DNA of 64,000 nt from Staphylococcus saccharolyticus (GTDB lineage Bacteria > Bacillota > Bacilli > Staphylococcales > Staphylococcaceae): positions 1 through 64,000 of the forward strand of contig NZ_UHDZ01000001.1 of assembly GCF_900458815.1 (NCBI RefSeq). The letters run 5' to 3'. Below, one piece after another: positions 15,560-26,272 of the stretch; the stretch's first letter is position 1, and the number at the start of each line of letters is the position of its first letter. Under the pieces are notes generated by a model. That model saw nothing but the letters and a program-made list of their open reading frames with translations. It made no database searches and was not told where the DNA came from. The translations under genes and the position numbers were made by a program.

Positions 15560-16252
15560 ATGACTCACCTTACTTTTAAACAAGGTGTGAGGGAGTGTAT
15601 TCCTACATTATTTGGATATGCAGGCGTAGGATTATCCTTTGGAATTGTTGCAGCCTCACAAAAGTTCAGCCTTCTAGAAATTATGTTACTATGTCTCATT
15701 ATTTACGCAGGTGCAGCTCAATTTATCGTTTGTACGTTAATGATGGCAGGTACACCTACATCAGCAATCGTGCTTACGACACTTATCGTTAACTCTCGAA
15801 TGTTTCTACTAAGTATGACCTTAGCGCCTAATTATAAAAAGTATGGATTCTGGAATAGGGTAGGGCTTGGGACATTATTAACAGATGAAACTTTTGGAGT
15901 AGCAATAATGCCATACGTTAAAGGCGAAAAGATTAATGATCGATGGCTTCATGGATTAAATATTACTGCCTACCTATTTTGGACTGTTTCTTGTGTGGCT
16001 GGTGCACTTTTCGGCAAATATATTACAAATCCAGATGCCCTTGGTCTCGACTTTGCCATCACTGCAATGTTTATTTTCTTAGGTATATCTCAATTTGAAA
16101 CAATTAAAAAATCTAGGTTTCGAATATACACTGTATTAATTGTATGCGTTATTGTAATGATGCTTCTTTTAAGTTTAGTCATGCACTCATATGTCGCAAT
16201 ATTAATAGCCGCAACAGTAGCTGCAACATTAGGGGTGGTGATGGAAAGATGA
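15560..16252 (+). CDS. azlC: Branched-chain amino acid exporter subunit AzlC
   Basis: AzlC is the large membrane subunit of an AzlCD-type amino acid exporter. Its 230 residues contain the family start FKQGVRECIPTLFGYAGVGLSFG and about six to seven hydrophobic segments. Its stop overlaps the azlD start (ATGA), the usual operon arrangement. Because azlD is frameshifted, the pair may no longer work as an exporter. Confidence 0.9.
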   Translation: MTHLTFKQGVRECIPTLFGYAGVGLSFGIVAASQKFSLLEIMLLCLIIYAGAAQFIVCTLMMAGTPTSAIVLTTLIVNSRMFLLSMTLAPNYKKYGFWNRVGLGTLLTDETFGVAIMPYVKGEKINDRWLHGLNITAYLFWTVSCVAGALFGKYITNPDALGLDFAITAMFIFLGISQFETIKKSRFRIYTVLIVCVIVMMLLLSLVMHSYVAILIAATVAATLGVVMER

Positions 16253-16582
16253 TGACTGATTTACATACATTGATACTCATCATTTTATGTGGAATTGTGA
16301 CGTTACTCGTTCAAATTATTCCATTTGTCATGATATCTAAAGTAAACTTGCCAGCAACCGTAATTAAGTGGCTTTCTTATATTCCTATCACGCTATTTAC
16401 CGCGCTTATCATTGATGGGGTAATTCAACAATATAATCATACATTTGGATACACGCTTAATTTGTCATATGTTATTGCAATCATACATACCAACTGTAAT
16501 TCTCGCCATTTTTACACGCAGTCTCACTGTGACAATAATCAGAGGTATCACTATAATCGCTTGTTTACGTTTAGTCTTTTAA
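16249..16582 (+). pseudogene. azlD: Frameshifted AzlD subunit
   Basis: AzlD is the small partner of AzlC. The frame is good up to LSYVIAII. A tandem 4-base duplication (CATACATA near 16483-16492) then shifts it; removing one CATA restores PTVILAIFTRSLTVTIIRG and a natural stop at 16580-16582. As it stands the product is 123 aa with an unrelated hydrophilic tail and loses its last membrane segment. Confidence 0.88.
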
Positions 16583-16708
16583 CCTTTGAAAATAACAGCA
16601 AATCATTGAAGTTGTAGAAAAAGTTAGTTAATATTAAAATAATTAGAAAATTTAGACTATTCAAGCCAGAAACTAATATCTACATCACTATAAAACTAAA
16701 TTGATGAA

Positions 16709-16853
16709 ATCTTATTTTGAGAAGCTGAGGGAACTGGCCCAGGGATGGTTCAGCAACTGACTAATGATGATAGCACGGTGCTACAACCAACGAGTAACTC
16801 GAATGATAATTACTAGATTGCTTCTTACTTATTCATCTGAGTAGGAAGCTTTA
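16709..16853 (+). ncRNA. SAM-I (S-box) riboswitch
   Basis: The S-box hallmarks are present: CTTAT...GAGAAGCTGAGGGA, then ACTGGCCC, then GGTTCAGCAACTG...GGTGCTACAACC. A terminator-like stem (GCTTCTTACT/AGTAGGAAGC, 16820-16849) with a short T-rich tail ends it just before metX. S-adenosylmethionine would be expected to switch off the methionine-pathway gene downstream. Confidence 0.88.
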
Positions 16854-16875
16854 TTAGTAAGAGGGGGTAGTGATA

Positions 16876-17847
16876 ATGATGACCAATTATAAAGTACATA
16901 CGTTAGAATTAGGTGCATTTACAACTGAATCAGGTGAAATCATCAACAATTTAAAACTACGTTATGTGCATGTAGGATACACAGGTCAACCTCTAGTAGT
17001 TGTTTGTCATGCGTTAACCGGCAATCATTTAACATATGGAACAGATAATCATCATGGTTGGTGGTGTGAAATTATTGATGGTGGCTACATTCCATGTCAT
17101 GACTATCAATTTCTGACTTTTAATGTCATAGGAAGTCCATTTGGATCGAGTTCCAAAAAGATTGATCCTAAATTTCCAGAGCAACTAACTTTACGCGATA
17201 ACGTTAAAGCAATAAAGAAAGGCATTCAAGCACTTGGCTATAGAAAGATTAATATTCTTATAGGAGGAAGTCTTGGAGGTATGCAAGTCATGGAAATGCT
17301 ATATAATAATAAATTTCAAGTCGATAAAGCTATTATCCTTGCTGCCACAGATAAAATGTCATCTTATAGTCGAGCTTTTAATGAAATAGCACGCCAAGCT
17401 ATTCACCTTGGTGGGAAAGAAGGTTTGAGTATCGCTCGTCAACTTGGCTTCTTAACGTATCGCTCCTCTAAAAGCTATGATCAAAGTTTTACACCTGATG
17501 AGGTTGTAAGTTATCAGCAACATCAAGGTAATAAATTTAAAGAATACTTCGATTTAAATTGTTATTTAACACTACTAGACGTCTTAGATAGTCACAATAT
17601 TGATCGAGGAAGAGATGATGTAGATAAAGTCTTTCAATTTTTAGAAACCAAGGTGTTAACAATGTGCTTTATTGATGATTTACTCTATCCAGATGATCAA
17701 GTGAGAGCTGTCGGTGAAAGATTTAAATATCATCGTCATTTCTTTGTGCCTGACAATGTCGGACACGATGGTTTTTTACTTAACTTTAATGATTGGGCAC
17801 CTAATTTGTATCATTTCTTAAATTTGAAGCAATTCCGACGAAAATAA
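16876..17847 (+). CDS. metX: Homoserine O-acyltransferase family protein (MetX-like)
   Basis: This alpha/beta-hydrolase acylates homoserine, the first committed step of methionine synthesis. The nucleophile Ser132 sits in IGGSLGGMQ. The oxyanion region is CHALTGN, and the acid/base residues are in FIDDLLYPDDQ and VGHDGFLL. The length is 323 aa, slightly short for the family. ATG 16876 is chosen over GTG 16870 because of spacing from GAGGGGG. It lies directly behind an S-box riboswitch, which supports a methionine role. Acetyl versus succinyl donor cannot be told from sequence alone. Confidence 0.88.
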   Translation: MMTNYKVHTLELGAFTTESGEIINNLKLRYVHVGYTGQPLVVVCHALTGNHLTYGTDNHHGWWCEIIDGGYIPCHDYQFLTFNVIGSPFGSSSKKIDPKFPEQLTLRDNVKAIKKGIQALGYRKINILIGGSLGGMQVMEMLYNNKFQVDKAIILAATDKMSSYSRAFNEIARQAIHLGGKEGLSIARQLGFLTYRSSKSYDQSFTPDEVVSYQQHQGNKFKEYFDLNCYLTLLDVLDSHNIDRGRDDVDKVFQFLETKVLTMCFIDDLLYPDDQVRAVGERFKYHRHFFVPDNVGHDGFLLNFNDWAPNLYHFLNLKQFRRK

Positions 17848-17979
17848 TTAAGGAGGAACACAGTTGCAAAGCGAGTGCTACTAGTTTATTGCTATGCATT
17901 AAAAGTAGCACTTTATTGTTAAATTTTGTTAAAGAGGTTAAAATAGAAATCATAGTCAAAAAGTATGGGAGTGGCGTGT

Positions 17980-18891
17980 GTGTTTTCAAAAATACAACCT
18001 AAAGCAACTATTTTAGCAATTATTTCATTAGTGATAGTCGCTTTAGTAACACATGTATTACCTGTTCTCGGCTTAATTTTATGTTTAATTGCAACGATTC
18101 CAGGAGTAGTAATTTGGAACTGTTCTATACAATCATTTGGAATTAGTGCATTAGTAACAGTTATTTTAACAACGTTATTAGGTAATACATTTGTCTTAAG
18201 TACGATGGTTTTACTATTAATTTTAAGTGCAATCACCGGACAATTACTTAAGGAAAAAGCATCAAAAGAAAGAATTTTATATGTTTCAACGACATCACTA
18301 AGTTTAATTTCACTTATTGGATGGATGTTATTACAAACATTCGAAAAAATTCCGAAAGCAGCCGTATTAATTAAGCCATTCAAAGATGAAATACATGATG
18401 TCATTTTATCTAGTGGATTAGATTCAAACTATAGACAGATTCTTGAGGAAAGTTTCCGACAAATGACGGTCCAACTCCCTAGTTATCTAATTATAGTCAT
18501 TTTCCTTTTTATCTTAATTAATCTGATTATTACATTTCCAATCTTACGAAAATTTAAAGTAGCAACACCTATATTTAAACCTTTATTCGCATGGCAAATG
18601 AGCCGTACTTTATTATGGGTTTATCTTATAGTTCTTATATGTGTGATGTTTGCAAATGAACCAAGTATATTTCAAAGCATCGTTTTAAACTTTGAAGTTG
18701 TGTTATCATTAGTGATGTACATCCAAGGTTTAAGCGTCATTCATTTCTTTGGGAAAGCCAAAAAATGGCCAAGCTTCTTAACGATTATGTTAATGGTAGT
18801 GGGAACGCTCATTTCACCAGCAACTCATATCGTTGGTTTACTTGGAGTTATTGATTTATGTATTAATTTAAAACGAATGATAAAAAAATGA
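17980..18891 (+). CDS. DUF2232 (YybS-like) membrane protein
   Basis: This integral membrane protein of unknown function has about eight hydrophobic segments over 303 aa and belongs to the DUF2232/YybS family, always found just before gdpP-rplI in staphylococci and bacilli. The start chosen is GTG 17980 (MFSKIQ), eight bases after GGGAG. The ATG at 17965 precedes that ribosome-binding site and is unlikely. It lies 28 bases upstream of gdpP, probably in one operon. Confidence 0.85.
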   Translation: MFSKIQPKATILAIISLVIVALVTHVLPVLGLILCLIATIPGVVIWNCSIQSFGISALVTVILTTLLGNTFVLSTMVLLLILSAITGQLLKEKASKERILYVSTTSLSLISLIGWMLLQTFEKIPKAAVLIKPFKDEIHDVILSSGLDSNYRQILEESFRQMTVQLPSYLIIVIFLFILINLIITFPILRKFKVATPIFKPLFAWQMSRTLLWVYLIVLICVMFANEPSIFQSIVLNFEVVLSLVMYIQGLSVIHFFGKAKKWPSFLTIMLMVVGTLISPATHIVGLLGVIDLCINLKRMIKK

Positions 18892-18919
18892 TTATTAAAT
18901 AGTGATTAGAGGTGGAAGA

Positions 18920-20887
18920 ATGAACCGTCAATCCACTAAAAAAGCTTTGCTCATACCATTTATATTATTGGTACTCACTGCCATTGCGTTAGTCATCGTG
19001 TGGTTAATTTTTAACCAAATCGTCGCAGGTATTGCATCGGCAATTCTCCTCGTAATGATTATCGTTAGTGGCGTGTTAATGAGACAAGCGTTTCTCAAAA
19101 TGGATAATTATGTGGATGATTTAAGTGGTCATATCTCGACAAGTAGTAATAAAGCAATCAAGCACTTGCCAATCGGGATGATAGTGTTAGATGAAGATAA
19201 TCATATTGAGTGGATGAACCAGTTCGTGTCAGAACATATTGAAACAAATGTGATTTCTGAAAATGTTAATGAAGTCTTCCCTAACATATTAAAACAATTA
19301 GAGAAAGTTCAAGAAGTAGAAATAGAAAATAACAACTATTATTATCACGTTCGTTATTCAGAACATGAACATTGTTTATACTTCTTCGATATAACTGAAA
19401 CTGTACATACTTATGAGTTGTATGAAGATTCTAAACCAATCATCGCAACGTTATTCTTAGATAACTACGATGAAATCACGCAAAATATGAACGATACACA
19501 ACGTTCAGAAATTAATTCAATGGTGACACGTGTCATCAGTCGCTGGGCTCAAGAGTATAACATTTATTTCAAGCGTTATAATTCTGATCAGTTTGTCGCA
19601 TATCTCAATCAAAAGATTTTAGAGGAACTTGAAGACTCTAACTTCGATATTTTAAGTCAATTAAGAGAGAAAAGTGTGGGTTATCGTGCACAATTAACAC
19701 TAAGTATTGGTGTGGGTGAAGGTACTGAGAACCTTATTGATCTCGGTGATTTGTCACAATCTGGTTTAGACTTAGCGTTAGGTCGTGGTGGTGACCAAGT
19801 CGCAATTAAGAATATGAATGGTAACGTGAGATTCTATGGTGGTAAAACGGACCCTATGGAAAAGCGTACACGTGTACGTGCCCGTGTTATTTCTCATGCT
19901 TTGAAAGATATTCTTACTGAAGGCGACAAAGTCATTATTATGGGACATCAACGACCTGATTTGGATGCTGTTGGTGCAGCAATTGGGGTATCACGCTTTG
20001 CATCAATGAACAACCTAGAAGCCTTTATCGTTCTTAATGATTCTGATATCGATCCAACATTACGTCGAGTAATGGATGAAATTGATAAGAAACCTGAATT
20101 AAAAGAACGTTTCGTTACATCTGATGAGGCTTGGGATATGATGACATCTAAGACAACGGTTGTTGTCGTCGATACACATAAACCTGAAATGGTCTTAGAT
20201 GAAAATGTTTTAAATAAAGCAAACCGTAAAGTGGTTATCGATCATCACAGACGTGGTGAAAGCTTTATTTCCAACCCATTATTGGTTTATATGGAACCAT
20301 ATGCAAGCTCAACTGCTGAGCTCGTAACAGAATTATTAGAATATCAACCAACTGAACAAAGACTCACGCGTTTAGAATCTACAGTGATGTATGCAGGTAT
20401 TATAGTAGATACTAGAAACTTCACATTAAGAACAGGTTCAAGAACATTTGATGCAGCAAGCTATCTACGTGCGCATGGTGCAGACACAATATTAACTCAG
20501 CATTTCTTAAAAGATGATGTTGATACGTATATCAATCGTTCAGAATTGATGCGCACAGTTAAGATACAAGATCAAGGCGTAGCTATTGCACATGGTTCGG
20601 ATGACAAAATCTATCATCCAGTTACGGTTGCACAAGCTGCTGATGAGTTGTTAAGTTTAGAAGGTATCGAAGCATCTTATGTCGTAGCTAAACGTGAAGA
20701 TAACCTTATTGGTATCTCTGCACGTTCATTAGGTTCTATTAATGTTCAATTAACGATGGAAGCTTTAGGTGGTGGGGGTCACCTCACAAATGCTGCGACG
20801 CAAATTAAAGATGTCACAATAGATGAAGCTATTGAACAATTACAACAAGCAATTACAGAACAAATGAGTAGGAGTGAAGACGCATGA
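18920..20887 (+). CDS. gdpP: Cyclic-di-AMP phosphodiesterase GdpP
   Basis: GdpP is a membrane enzyme that hydrolyses c-di-AMP to pApA and so sets cell-wall and beta-lactam tolerance and osmolyte uptake. Two N-terminal membrane segments (about residues 10-55) are followed by a PAS domain, a degenerate GGDEF domain and the catalytic DHH/DHHA1 part. The latter shows [11 protein letters not shown] (near 342), VVVDTHKPE, the DHH triad in VIDHHRRG, and GGGGH in the DHHA1 domain. ATG 18920 follows AGAGGTGG; the product is 655 aa. It overlaps rplI by four bases. Confidence 0.96.
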   Translation: MNRQSTKKALLIPFILLVLTAIALVIVWLIFNQIVAGIASAILLVMIIVSGVLMRQAFLKMDNYVDDLSGHISTSSNKAIKHLPIGMIVLDEDNHIEWMNQFVSEHIETNVISENVNEVFPNILKQLEKVQEVEIENNNYYYHVRYSEHEHCLYFFDITETVHTYELYEDSKPIIATLFLDNYDEITQNMNDTQRSEINSMVTRVISRWAQEYNIYFKRYNSDQFVAYLNQKILEELEDSNFDILSQLREKSVGYRAQLTLSIGVGEGTENLIDLGDLSQSGLDLALGRGGDQVAIKNMNGNVRFYGGKTDPMEKRTRVRARVISHALKDILTEGDKVIIMGHQRPDLDAVGAAIGVSRFASMNNLEAFIVLNDSDIDPTLRRVMDEIDKKPELKERFVTSDEAWDMMTSKTTVVVVDTHKPEMVLDENVLNKANRKVVIDHHRRGESFISNPLLVYMEPYASSTAELVTELLEYQPTEQRLTRLESTVMYAGIIVDTRNFTLRTGSRTFDAASYLRAHGADTILTQHFLKDDVDTYINRSELMRTVKIQDQGVAIAHGSDDKIYHPVTVAQAADELLSLEGIEASYVVAKREDNLIGISARSLGSINVQLTMEALGGGGHLTNAATQIKDVTIDEAIEQLQQAITEQMSRSEDA

Positions 20888-21330
20888 AAGTAATTTTCAC
20901 ACAAGACGTTAAGGGTAAAGGTAAAAAAGGCGAAGTTAAAGATGTGCCAGTAGGTTATGCAAATAACTTCTTACTAAAAAACAATTATGCTGTAGAGGCA
21001 ACTCCTGGTAACTTAAAACAATTAGAACAACAAAATAAACGTGCAGCAGCAGATAGACAACAAGAAATAGATGATGCTAAAGCACTTAAAGAACGATTAG
21101 CTAACATTGAAGTTGAAGTATCAGCTAAAACAGGTGAAGGTGGCAAATTATTTGGTTCTGTTAGTACGAAACAAATTGCCGAAGCATTAAAAAAGCAACA
21201 TGATATTAAAATCGACAAACGTAAAATGGATTTACCACAAGGTATTCGTGCTTTAGGTTATACAAACGTACCTGTTAAATTAGATAAAGAAGTTGAAGGT
21301 ACAATTAGAGTTCATACAGTAGAACAATAA
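20884..21330 (+). CDS. rplI: 50S ribosomal protein L9
   Basis: L9 is a two-domain protein with a long connecting helix that binds 23S rRNA. It has the N-terminal signature [24 protein letters not shown] and is 148 aa, the family norm. Its start overlaps the gdpP stop (ATGA), so the two are translationally coupled. The replicative helicase gene follows after 160 bases. Confidence 0.97.
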   Translation: MKVIFTQDVKGKGKKGEVKDVPVGYANNFLLKNNYAVEATPGNLKQLEQQNKRAAADRQQEIDDAKALKERLANIEVEVSAKTGEGGKLFGSVSTKQIAEALKKQHDIKIDKRKMDLPQGIRALGYTNVPVKLDKEVEGTIRVHTVEQ

Positions 21331-21493
21331 TTTGTAACAAATAGAATGCAAGCAGATGATGACTGAATCCATCAACATCTGTTCAATATTAGAATGATTG
21401 ACAAATAATGATATGAATATCATAAGTGTTTGTAACGTGATACAGTAAAAGTGATTAAAAAAGATGGATTGAAATAAGAGGTGTAAGTAAATC

Positions 21494-22894
21494 ATGGATG
21501 GAATGTATGAGCAAAATCGAATGCCACATAGCAATGAAGCTGAACAATCTGTCTTAGGTGCCATTATTATAGATCCAGAACTCATTAACACAACTCAGGA
21601 AGTACTGCTTCCTGAGTCGTTTTATAGAGGTGCTCACCAACATATTTTCCGAGCAATGATGCATCTCAATGAAGACAACAAAGATATTGATGTTGTTACA
21701 TTGATGGATCAGTTATCTAGTGAAGGAAATTTAAGCGAAGCTGGTGGTCCTCAATATCTTGCAGAACTATCGACAAGTGTTCCAACAACGCGTAATGTTC
21801 AATATTACACGGATATCGTATTTAAACATGCGCTCAAACGTAAATTGATTCAAACTGCCGATAGCATCGCGAATGATGGCTATAATGATGAATTAGAATT
21901 AGATACAATTTTAAGTGATGCCGAACGACGTATTCTTGAACTATCCTCTACACGCGAGAGTGATGGTTTTAAAGATATTAGAGATGTTCTAGGACAAGTA
22001 TATGAAACTGCTGAAGAGCTCGATCAAAATAGTGGTCAAACACCTGGGATACCAACGGGTTATCGAGATCTTGACCAAATGACTGCAGGTTTCAACCGCA
22101 ATGATTTAATTATTTTAGCGGCAAGGCCATCAGTAGGTAAGACTGCCTTCGCGCTTAATATTGCGCAAAAGGTAGCCACACATGAAGATATGTTTACCAT
22201 AGGCATCTTCTCACTTGAGATGGGTGCTGATCAACTTGCTACACGTATGATTTGTAGTTCAGGTAACGTAGATTCTAACCGCTTAAGAACGGGTACAATG
22301 ACAGAAGAAGACTGGAATCGCTTTACAATTGCAGTTGGTAAACTGTCTCGAACTAAAATATTCATAGACGATACACCAGGGATTCGTATTACCGATTTAC
22401 GGTCTAAATGTCGACGTTTGAAACAAGAACATGGTCTCGACATGATAGTGATTGACTACCTCCAATTGATACAAGGAAGCGGTTCACGTCTTTCTGATAA
22501 TCGTCAACAAGAAGTTTCTGAGATTTCACGTACCTTAAAGGCAATTGCACGTGAGTTAGAATGTTCAGTTATTGCACTGAGTCAGTTATCACGTGGTGTG
22601 GAACAACGTCAGGACAAACGTCCGATGATGAGTGATATTCGTGAATCTGGGTCAATTGAACAAGATGCTGATATCGTTGCCTTTTTATATCGTGATGATT
22701 ATTATAATCGTGGTGAAGGTGATGAGGATGACGATGATGCAGGTTTTGAACCACAAACGAATGATGATAATGGAGAAATTGAAATCATCATTGCTAAACA
22801 ACGTAATGGTCCAACTGGTACAGTGAAGCTTCACTTTATGAAACAATACAATAAATTTACCGACATTGATTATGCTCATGCAGAAATGTCATAA
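21494..22894 (+). CDS. dnaC: Replicative DNA helicase (DnaB type, called DnaC in Gram-positives)
   Basis: This hexameric 5'-3' helicase moves the fork and contacts DnaG primase. The N-terminal collar domain (about 1-150) is followed by a RecA-like motor. Walker A is ARPSVGKTA, Walker B is MIVIDYLQLI, the glutamate-bearing GIFSLEMG is present, and the DnaB signature SDIRESGSIEQDADIV is intact. It is 466 aa with an acidic linker near residue 415. The first ATG (21494) follows AAGAGGTG; ATG 21503 is an alternative. A terminator follows at 22905. Confidence 0.96.
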   Translation: MDGMYEQNRMPHSNEAEQSVLGAIIIDPELINTTQEVLLPESFYRGAHQHIFRAMMHLNEDNKDIDVVTLMDQLSSEGNLSEAGGPQYLAELSTSVPTTRNVQYYTDIVFKHALKRKLIQTADSIANDGYNDELELDTILSDAERRILELSSTRESDGFKDIRDVLGQVYETAEELDQNSGQTPGIPTGYRDLDQMTAGFNRNDLIILAARPSVGKTAFALNIAQKVATHEDMFTIGIFSLEMGADQLATRMICSSGNVDSNRLRTGTMTEEDWNRFTIAVGKLSRTKIFIDDTPGIRITDLRSKCRRLKQEHGLDMIVIDYLQLIQGSGSRLSDNRQQEVSEISRTLKAIARELECSVIALSQLSRGVEQRQDKRPMMSDIRESGSIEQDADIVAFLYRDDYYNRGEGDEDDDDAGFEPQTNDDNGEIEIIIAKQRNGPTGTVKLHFMKQYNKFTDIDYAHAEMS

Positions 22895-22904
22895 AAAATA
22901 TTTT

Positions 22905-22946
22905 ACGTACAATAAGCTGTAAATTTTGTTTATTGTACGGTTTTTA
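22905..22946 (+). terminator. Terminator after the dnaC helicase gene
   Basis: The CGTACAATAA and TTATTGTACG arms are perfect, with a loop of about 14 bases and a T-run. Confidence 0.9.
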
Positions 22947-23171
22947 TTTTGATTTCATCTTTGGAAAATATTTGAAGTATGTGTATGAATTTTGAAGAAA
23001 AGCGCTTTGAAATACTGTTATAATAATGTTTATAAGATCAAAAAATTAAAATCCTCTTCAAAAAATGATAAGCAATTCGACTATTTTTAATGTTCGATTT
23101 TTATTTGCAAATTCATAGGCATATTGGTAGAATATCTAATGGTTAATTGAGAAAAACTTGGAGGTGCTCTT

Positions 23172-24455
23172 ATGTCATCAATCGTAGTAGTTGGGACACA
23201 ATGGGGAGACGAAGGTAAAGGTAAAATCACAGACTTTTTAGCAGAACAAGCAGATGTGATTGCAAGATTTTCAGGCGGTAACAACGCAGGACACACCATT
23301 CAATTTGGTGGAGAAACATACAAGTTACACTTAGTACCATCAGGTACTTTTTATAAAGACAAATTAGCAGTCATCGGTAATGGTGTAGTATTAGATCCAG
23401 TCGCATTATTGAAAGAATTAGATGGATTAAATGAACGAGGTATTTCAACTGACAATTTACGCATCTCAAACCGTGCACAAGTCATTTTACCTTATCACCT
23501 AGCTCAAGACGAATATGAAGAACGTCGTCGTGGAGATAATAAAATCGGTACGACGAAAAAAGGTATCGGCCCGGCATACGTAGATAAAGCACAACGTATC
23601 GGTATTCGTATGGCGGACTTATTAGAAAAGGAAACATTCGAACGCCGACTCAAAGAAAATATTGAATATAAAAACGCATACTTTAAAGGTATGTTTAATG
23701 AAACTTGCCCAGCATTTGATGAAATCTTTGACGAATACTATGCAGCTGGTCAACGTTTAAAAGACTATGTGACAGATACAGCTAAAATTTTAGACGATGC
23801 AAATGTTGCTGATGAAAAGGTATTATTCGAAGGTGCACAAGGTGTGATGTTAGACATCGACCACGGTACATATCCATTCGTAACATCAAGTAACCCAGTG
23901 GCTGGTAACGTCACTGTTGGTACAGGTGTAGGTCCTACATCAGTGTCTAAAGTGATTGGTGTATGTAAATCGTATACATCTCGTGTTGGTGACGGTCCAT
24001 TCCCTACTGAGCTCTTTGATGAAGACGGCCATCACATCAGAGAAGTTGGTCATGAATATGGTACAACAACTGGACGTCCACGCCGTGTAGGTTGGTTTGA
24101 CTCAGTCGTATTACGTCATTCACGTCGTGTAAGTGGTATCACAGATCTTTCTATCAACTCAATCGATGTCTTAACAGGATTAGATACAGTTAAGATTTGT
24201 ACTGCTTACGAATTAGATGGTGAAAAAATCACTGAATACCCAGCAAACCTAGATCAATTAAGACGTTGTAAACCTATCTTCGAAGAACTTCCAGGTTGGA
24301 CTGAAGACATTACAGGTTGTCGTAGTTTAGAAGAACTTCCTGAAAATGCACGTAACTACTTAGAACGCATTTCAGAATTATGTGGCGTACACATTTCAAT
24401 CTTCTCAGTTGGTCCTGACCGTGAACAAACAAACTTATTAGAACAACTGTGGTAA
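23172..24455 (+). CDS. purA: Adenylosuccinate synthetase
   Basis: PurA makes adenylosuccinate from IMP and aspartate with GTP, the first step from IMP to AMP. The N-terminal WGDEGKGK P-loop, the GNNAGHTI block and the internal [23 protein letters not shown] signature are intact. The length of 427 aa is typical. A clear GGAGG lies before the ATG. It is monocistronic, with a long gap (24456-24895) before the tRNA pair. Confidence 0.97.
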   Translation: MSSIVVVGTQWGDEGKGKITDFLAEQADVIARFSGGNNAGHTIQFGGETYKLHLVPSGTFYKDKLAVIGNGVVLDPVALLKELDGLNERGISTDNLRISNRAQVILPYHLAQDEYEERRRGDNKIGTTKKGIGPAYVDKAQRIGIRMADLLEKETFERRLKENIEYKNAYFKGMFNETCPAFDEIFDEYYAAGQRLKDYVTDTAKILDDANVADEKVLFEGAQGVMLDIDHGTYPFVTSSNPVAGNVTVGTGVGPTSVSKVIGVCKSYTSRVGDGPFPTELFDEDGHHIREVGHEYGTTTGRPRRVGWFDSVVLRHSRRVSGITDLSINSIDVLTGLDTVKICTAYELDGEKITEYPANLDQLRRCKPIFEELPGWTEDITGCRSLEELPENARNYLERISELCGVHISIFSVGPDREQTNLLEQLW

Positions 24456-24669
24456 AGTAAGGCATGAGACAGGAAGCGAGACAGACATCTAACATGCTAA
24501 TAGCTTTGATTTCATAGTCTCACACCGATAAAGAAGCGTAGATTTGTAAAAAGCTTAATCAAGCACAGTTTCAATTTAGTCATTGATTGTTAATATGTAT
24601 GGGGAAAATGAGATAATCATTGTCTTATGCAAACTATCCTAAGAATCGCTTGTAATCCTTTAACAACTA
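24456..24669. other. Intergenic region after purA
   Basis: This gap contains a GAGACAGGAAGCGAGACAGA stretch (near 24465) with an internal GAGACAG/GAGACAG direct repeat. The 5' two-thirds of the purA-tRNA gap holds no gene that I can recognise. Confidence 0.4.
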
Positions 24670-24705
24670 GACCGATTTGTTTCTCAATAACAAATCGGTC
24701 TTTTT
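24670..24705 (+). terminator. Strong terminator in the purA-tRNA gap
   Basis: GACCGATTTGTT and AACAAATCGGTC form a near-perfect 12-bp stem followed by TTTTT. It lies 215 bases after purA and may end the purA transcript. Confidence 0.85.
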
Positions 24706-24846
24706 CACTGTTTATAGTTATAGAAGAAAAAGGTTCATTATTTATAATGAAGTACTATTAAACCATAATCATAGCAGGACTTCTAATGCTAAATTGCTTA
24801 TACATTAACGCATTAAAAATATTGTTAAATTTATGTAAAAAATATC

Positions 24847-24876
24847 TTGTCATGAAAAGACGAGCTATGCTATAAT
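24847..24876 (+). promoter_or_regulatory. Promoter of the tRNA pair
   Basis: A -35 TTGTCA (24847-24852) and a perfect -10 TATAAT (24871-24876) are separated by 18 bp, 19 bases before the first tRNA. Confidence 0.75.
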
Positions 24877-24895
24877 CTATTTTGTGCTTAAGAAC

Positions 24896-24970
24896 GGCTC
24901 CTTGGTCAAGCGGTTAAGACACTGCCCTTTCACGGCGGTAACACGGGTTCGAGTCCCGTAGGAGTCACCA
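24896..24970 (+). tRNA. tRNA-Glu (TTC)
   Basis: The cloverleaf is complete: acceptor GGCTCCT pairs with AGGAGTC, the anticodon loop CTTTCAC gives TTC (Glu), and the T-arm GGGTTCGAGTCCC is perfect. The 3' CCA is encoded (24968-24970). Confidence 0.95.
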
Positions 24971-24975
24971 TGTTA

Positions 24976-25048
24976 GGTCCCGTAGTGTAGCGGTTAACAC
25001 GCTTGCCTGTCACGCAGGAGATCGCGGGTTCGAGTCCCGTCGGGACCG
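24976..25048 (+). tRNA. tRNA-Asp (GTC)
   Basis: Acceptor GGTCCCG pairs with CGGGACC, the anticodon loop is CTGTCAC (GTC, Asp) and the T-arm is GGGTTCGAGTCCC. No CCA is encoded. It is co-transcribed with the tRNA-Glu five bases upstream. Confidence 0.95.
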
Positions 25049-25050
25049 TA

Positions 25051-25080
25051 ATGCCTACCCAATAGGGTAGGCATTTTTTA
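25051..25080 (+). terminator. Terminator of the tRNA pair
   Basis: ATGCCTACCC, the loop AATA and GGGTAGGCAT are followed by a T-run, directly after tRNA-Asp. Confidence 0.92.
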
Positions 25081-25558
25081 TGTTTACATTTACGCACTTT
25101 CACTGCAATGTAAGTTGATTCAACCCTGCACGCATCAATACGATCCCGATCACGAACATCTCACTTTCAACTAATCTCCACAACACTGCAATAAAAACTT
25201 AACATTCTGCATAATAATATACATTTCCAATATTAAAATCCTACTCATATACGTATTGCACCGATATTTTATATTACAAAATAATGAAAAAGTCTATTAT
25301 CAAAAGCTTAAGACTATTTGCGAATATACAACTTATTTTGTAAAACAGTATTTAGGTGGTAAACTTATAAATAATATTATTCTATAATTTTTAATACTAA
25401 AATAGAATTAACCGTTCATAAATGGTAAATTATATACTAGATAGCTATGTGCTATGTATAGATTGAAACGACATTTAAAAGGGACAGAAACTCAAATATA
25501 GCTCATACAATACAACCGAACGGAAGGACTACACTTTGAGAAAAGAGGTTTATAATAT
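25081..25558. other. Intergenic region upstream of walR
   Basis: This 478-bp region must carry the wal operon promoter. It is AT-rich, and I see several TATAAT-like words near 25360-25440 but no certain promoter. No small gene was found. Confidence 0.45.
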
Positions 25559-26260
25559 ATGGCTAGAAAAGTTGTTGTAGTTGACGATGAAAAACCAATT
25601 GCTGATATTTTGGAGTTCAATTTAAAGAAAGAAGGATATGAAGTCTTTTGCGCATATGATGGTAATGACGCAGTAGATTTAATCTATGAAGAAGAACCAG
25701 ATATTGTCTTATTAGACATCATGTTACCAGGTAGAGACGGCATGGAAGTGTGTCGTGAAGTACGTAAAAAATTTGAAATGCCAATTATTATGTTAACAGC
25801 TAAAGACTCAGAAATTGATAAAGTATTAGGTCTAGAATTAGGAGCAGATGATTACGTGACGAAACCATTTAGTACACGTGAATTGATTGCACGTGTTAAA
25901 GCAAACTTACGTCGTCATTATTCTCAACCAGCACAAGAAGTCAGTGGTGCTACCAATGAAATTACAATCAAAGATATTGTTATTTATCCAGATGCATACT
26001 CAATTAAAAAGCGTGGGGAAGATATCGAATTAACGCATCGTGAATTCGAACTATTCCATTACCTTTCTAAACATATGGGTCAAGTCATGACACGTGAACA
26101 TTTATTACAAACAGTGTGGGGTTATGATTATTTCGGTGACGTACGTACAGTAGATGTAACGATTCGTCGTTTGCGAGAAAAAATTGAAGACGATCCTTCG
26201 CATCCTGAATATATTGTGACACGTAGAGGCGTTGGATATTTCCTCCAACAACACGATTAG
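25559..26260 (+). CDS. walR: Essential response regulator WalR
   Basis: This OmpR/PhoB-family regulator controls autolysins and cell-wall turnover. The receiver domain has the acid pocket VDDE, phospho-acceptor Asp53 in LLDIMLPG and a conserved Lys in VTKPF. The C-terminal winged helix ends [32 protein letters not shown]. It is 233 aa and starts the walRKHI operon, with walK 12 bases downstream. Confidence 0.97.
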   Translation: MARKVVVVDDEKPIADILEFNLKKEGYEVFCAYDGNDAVDLIYEEEPDIVLLDIMLPGRDGMEVCREVRKKFEMPIIMLTAKDSEIDKVLGLELGADDYVTKPFSTRELIARVKANLRRHYSQPAQEVSGATNEITIKDIVIYPDAYSIKKRGEDIELTHREFELFHYLSKHMGQVMTREHLLQTVWGYDYFGDVRTVDVTIRRLREKIEDDPSHPEYIVTRRGVGYFLQQHD

Positions 26261-26272
26261 AGGGAGTACCTT

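Noticed and set aside
22569..22879. His/Ile-rich frames around the acidic linker of the replicative helicase
   Set aside because: They are out-of-frame translations of GATGA repeats in the dnaC helicase gene.
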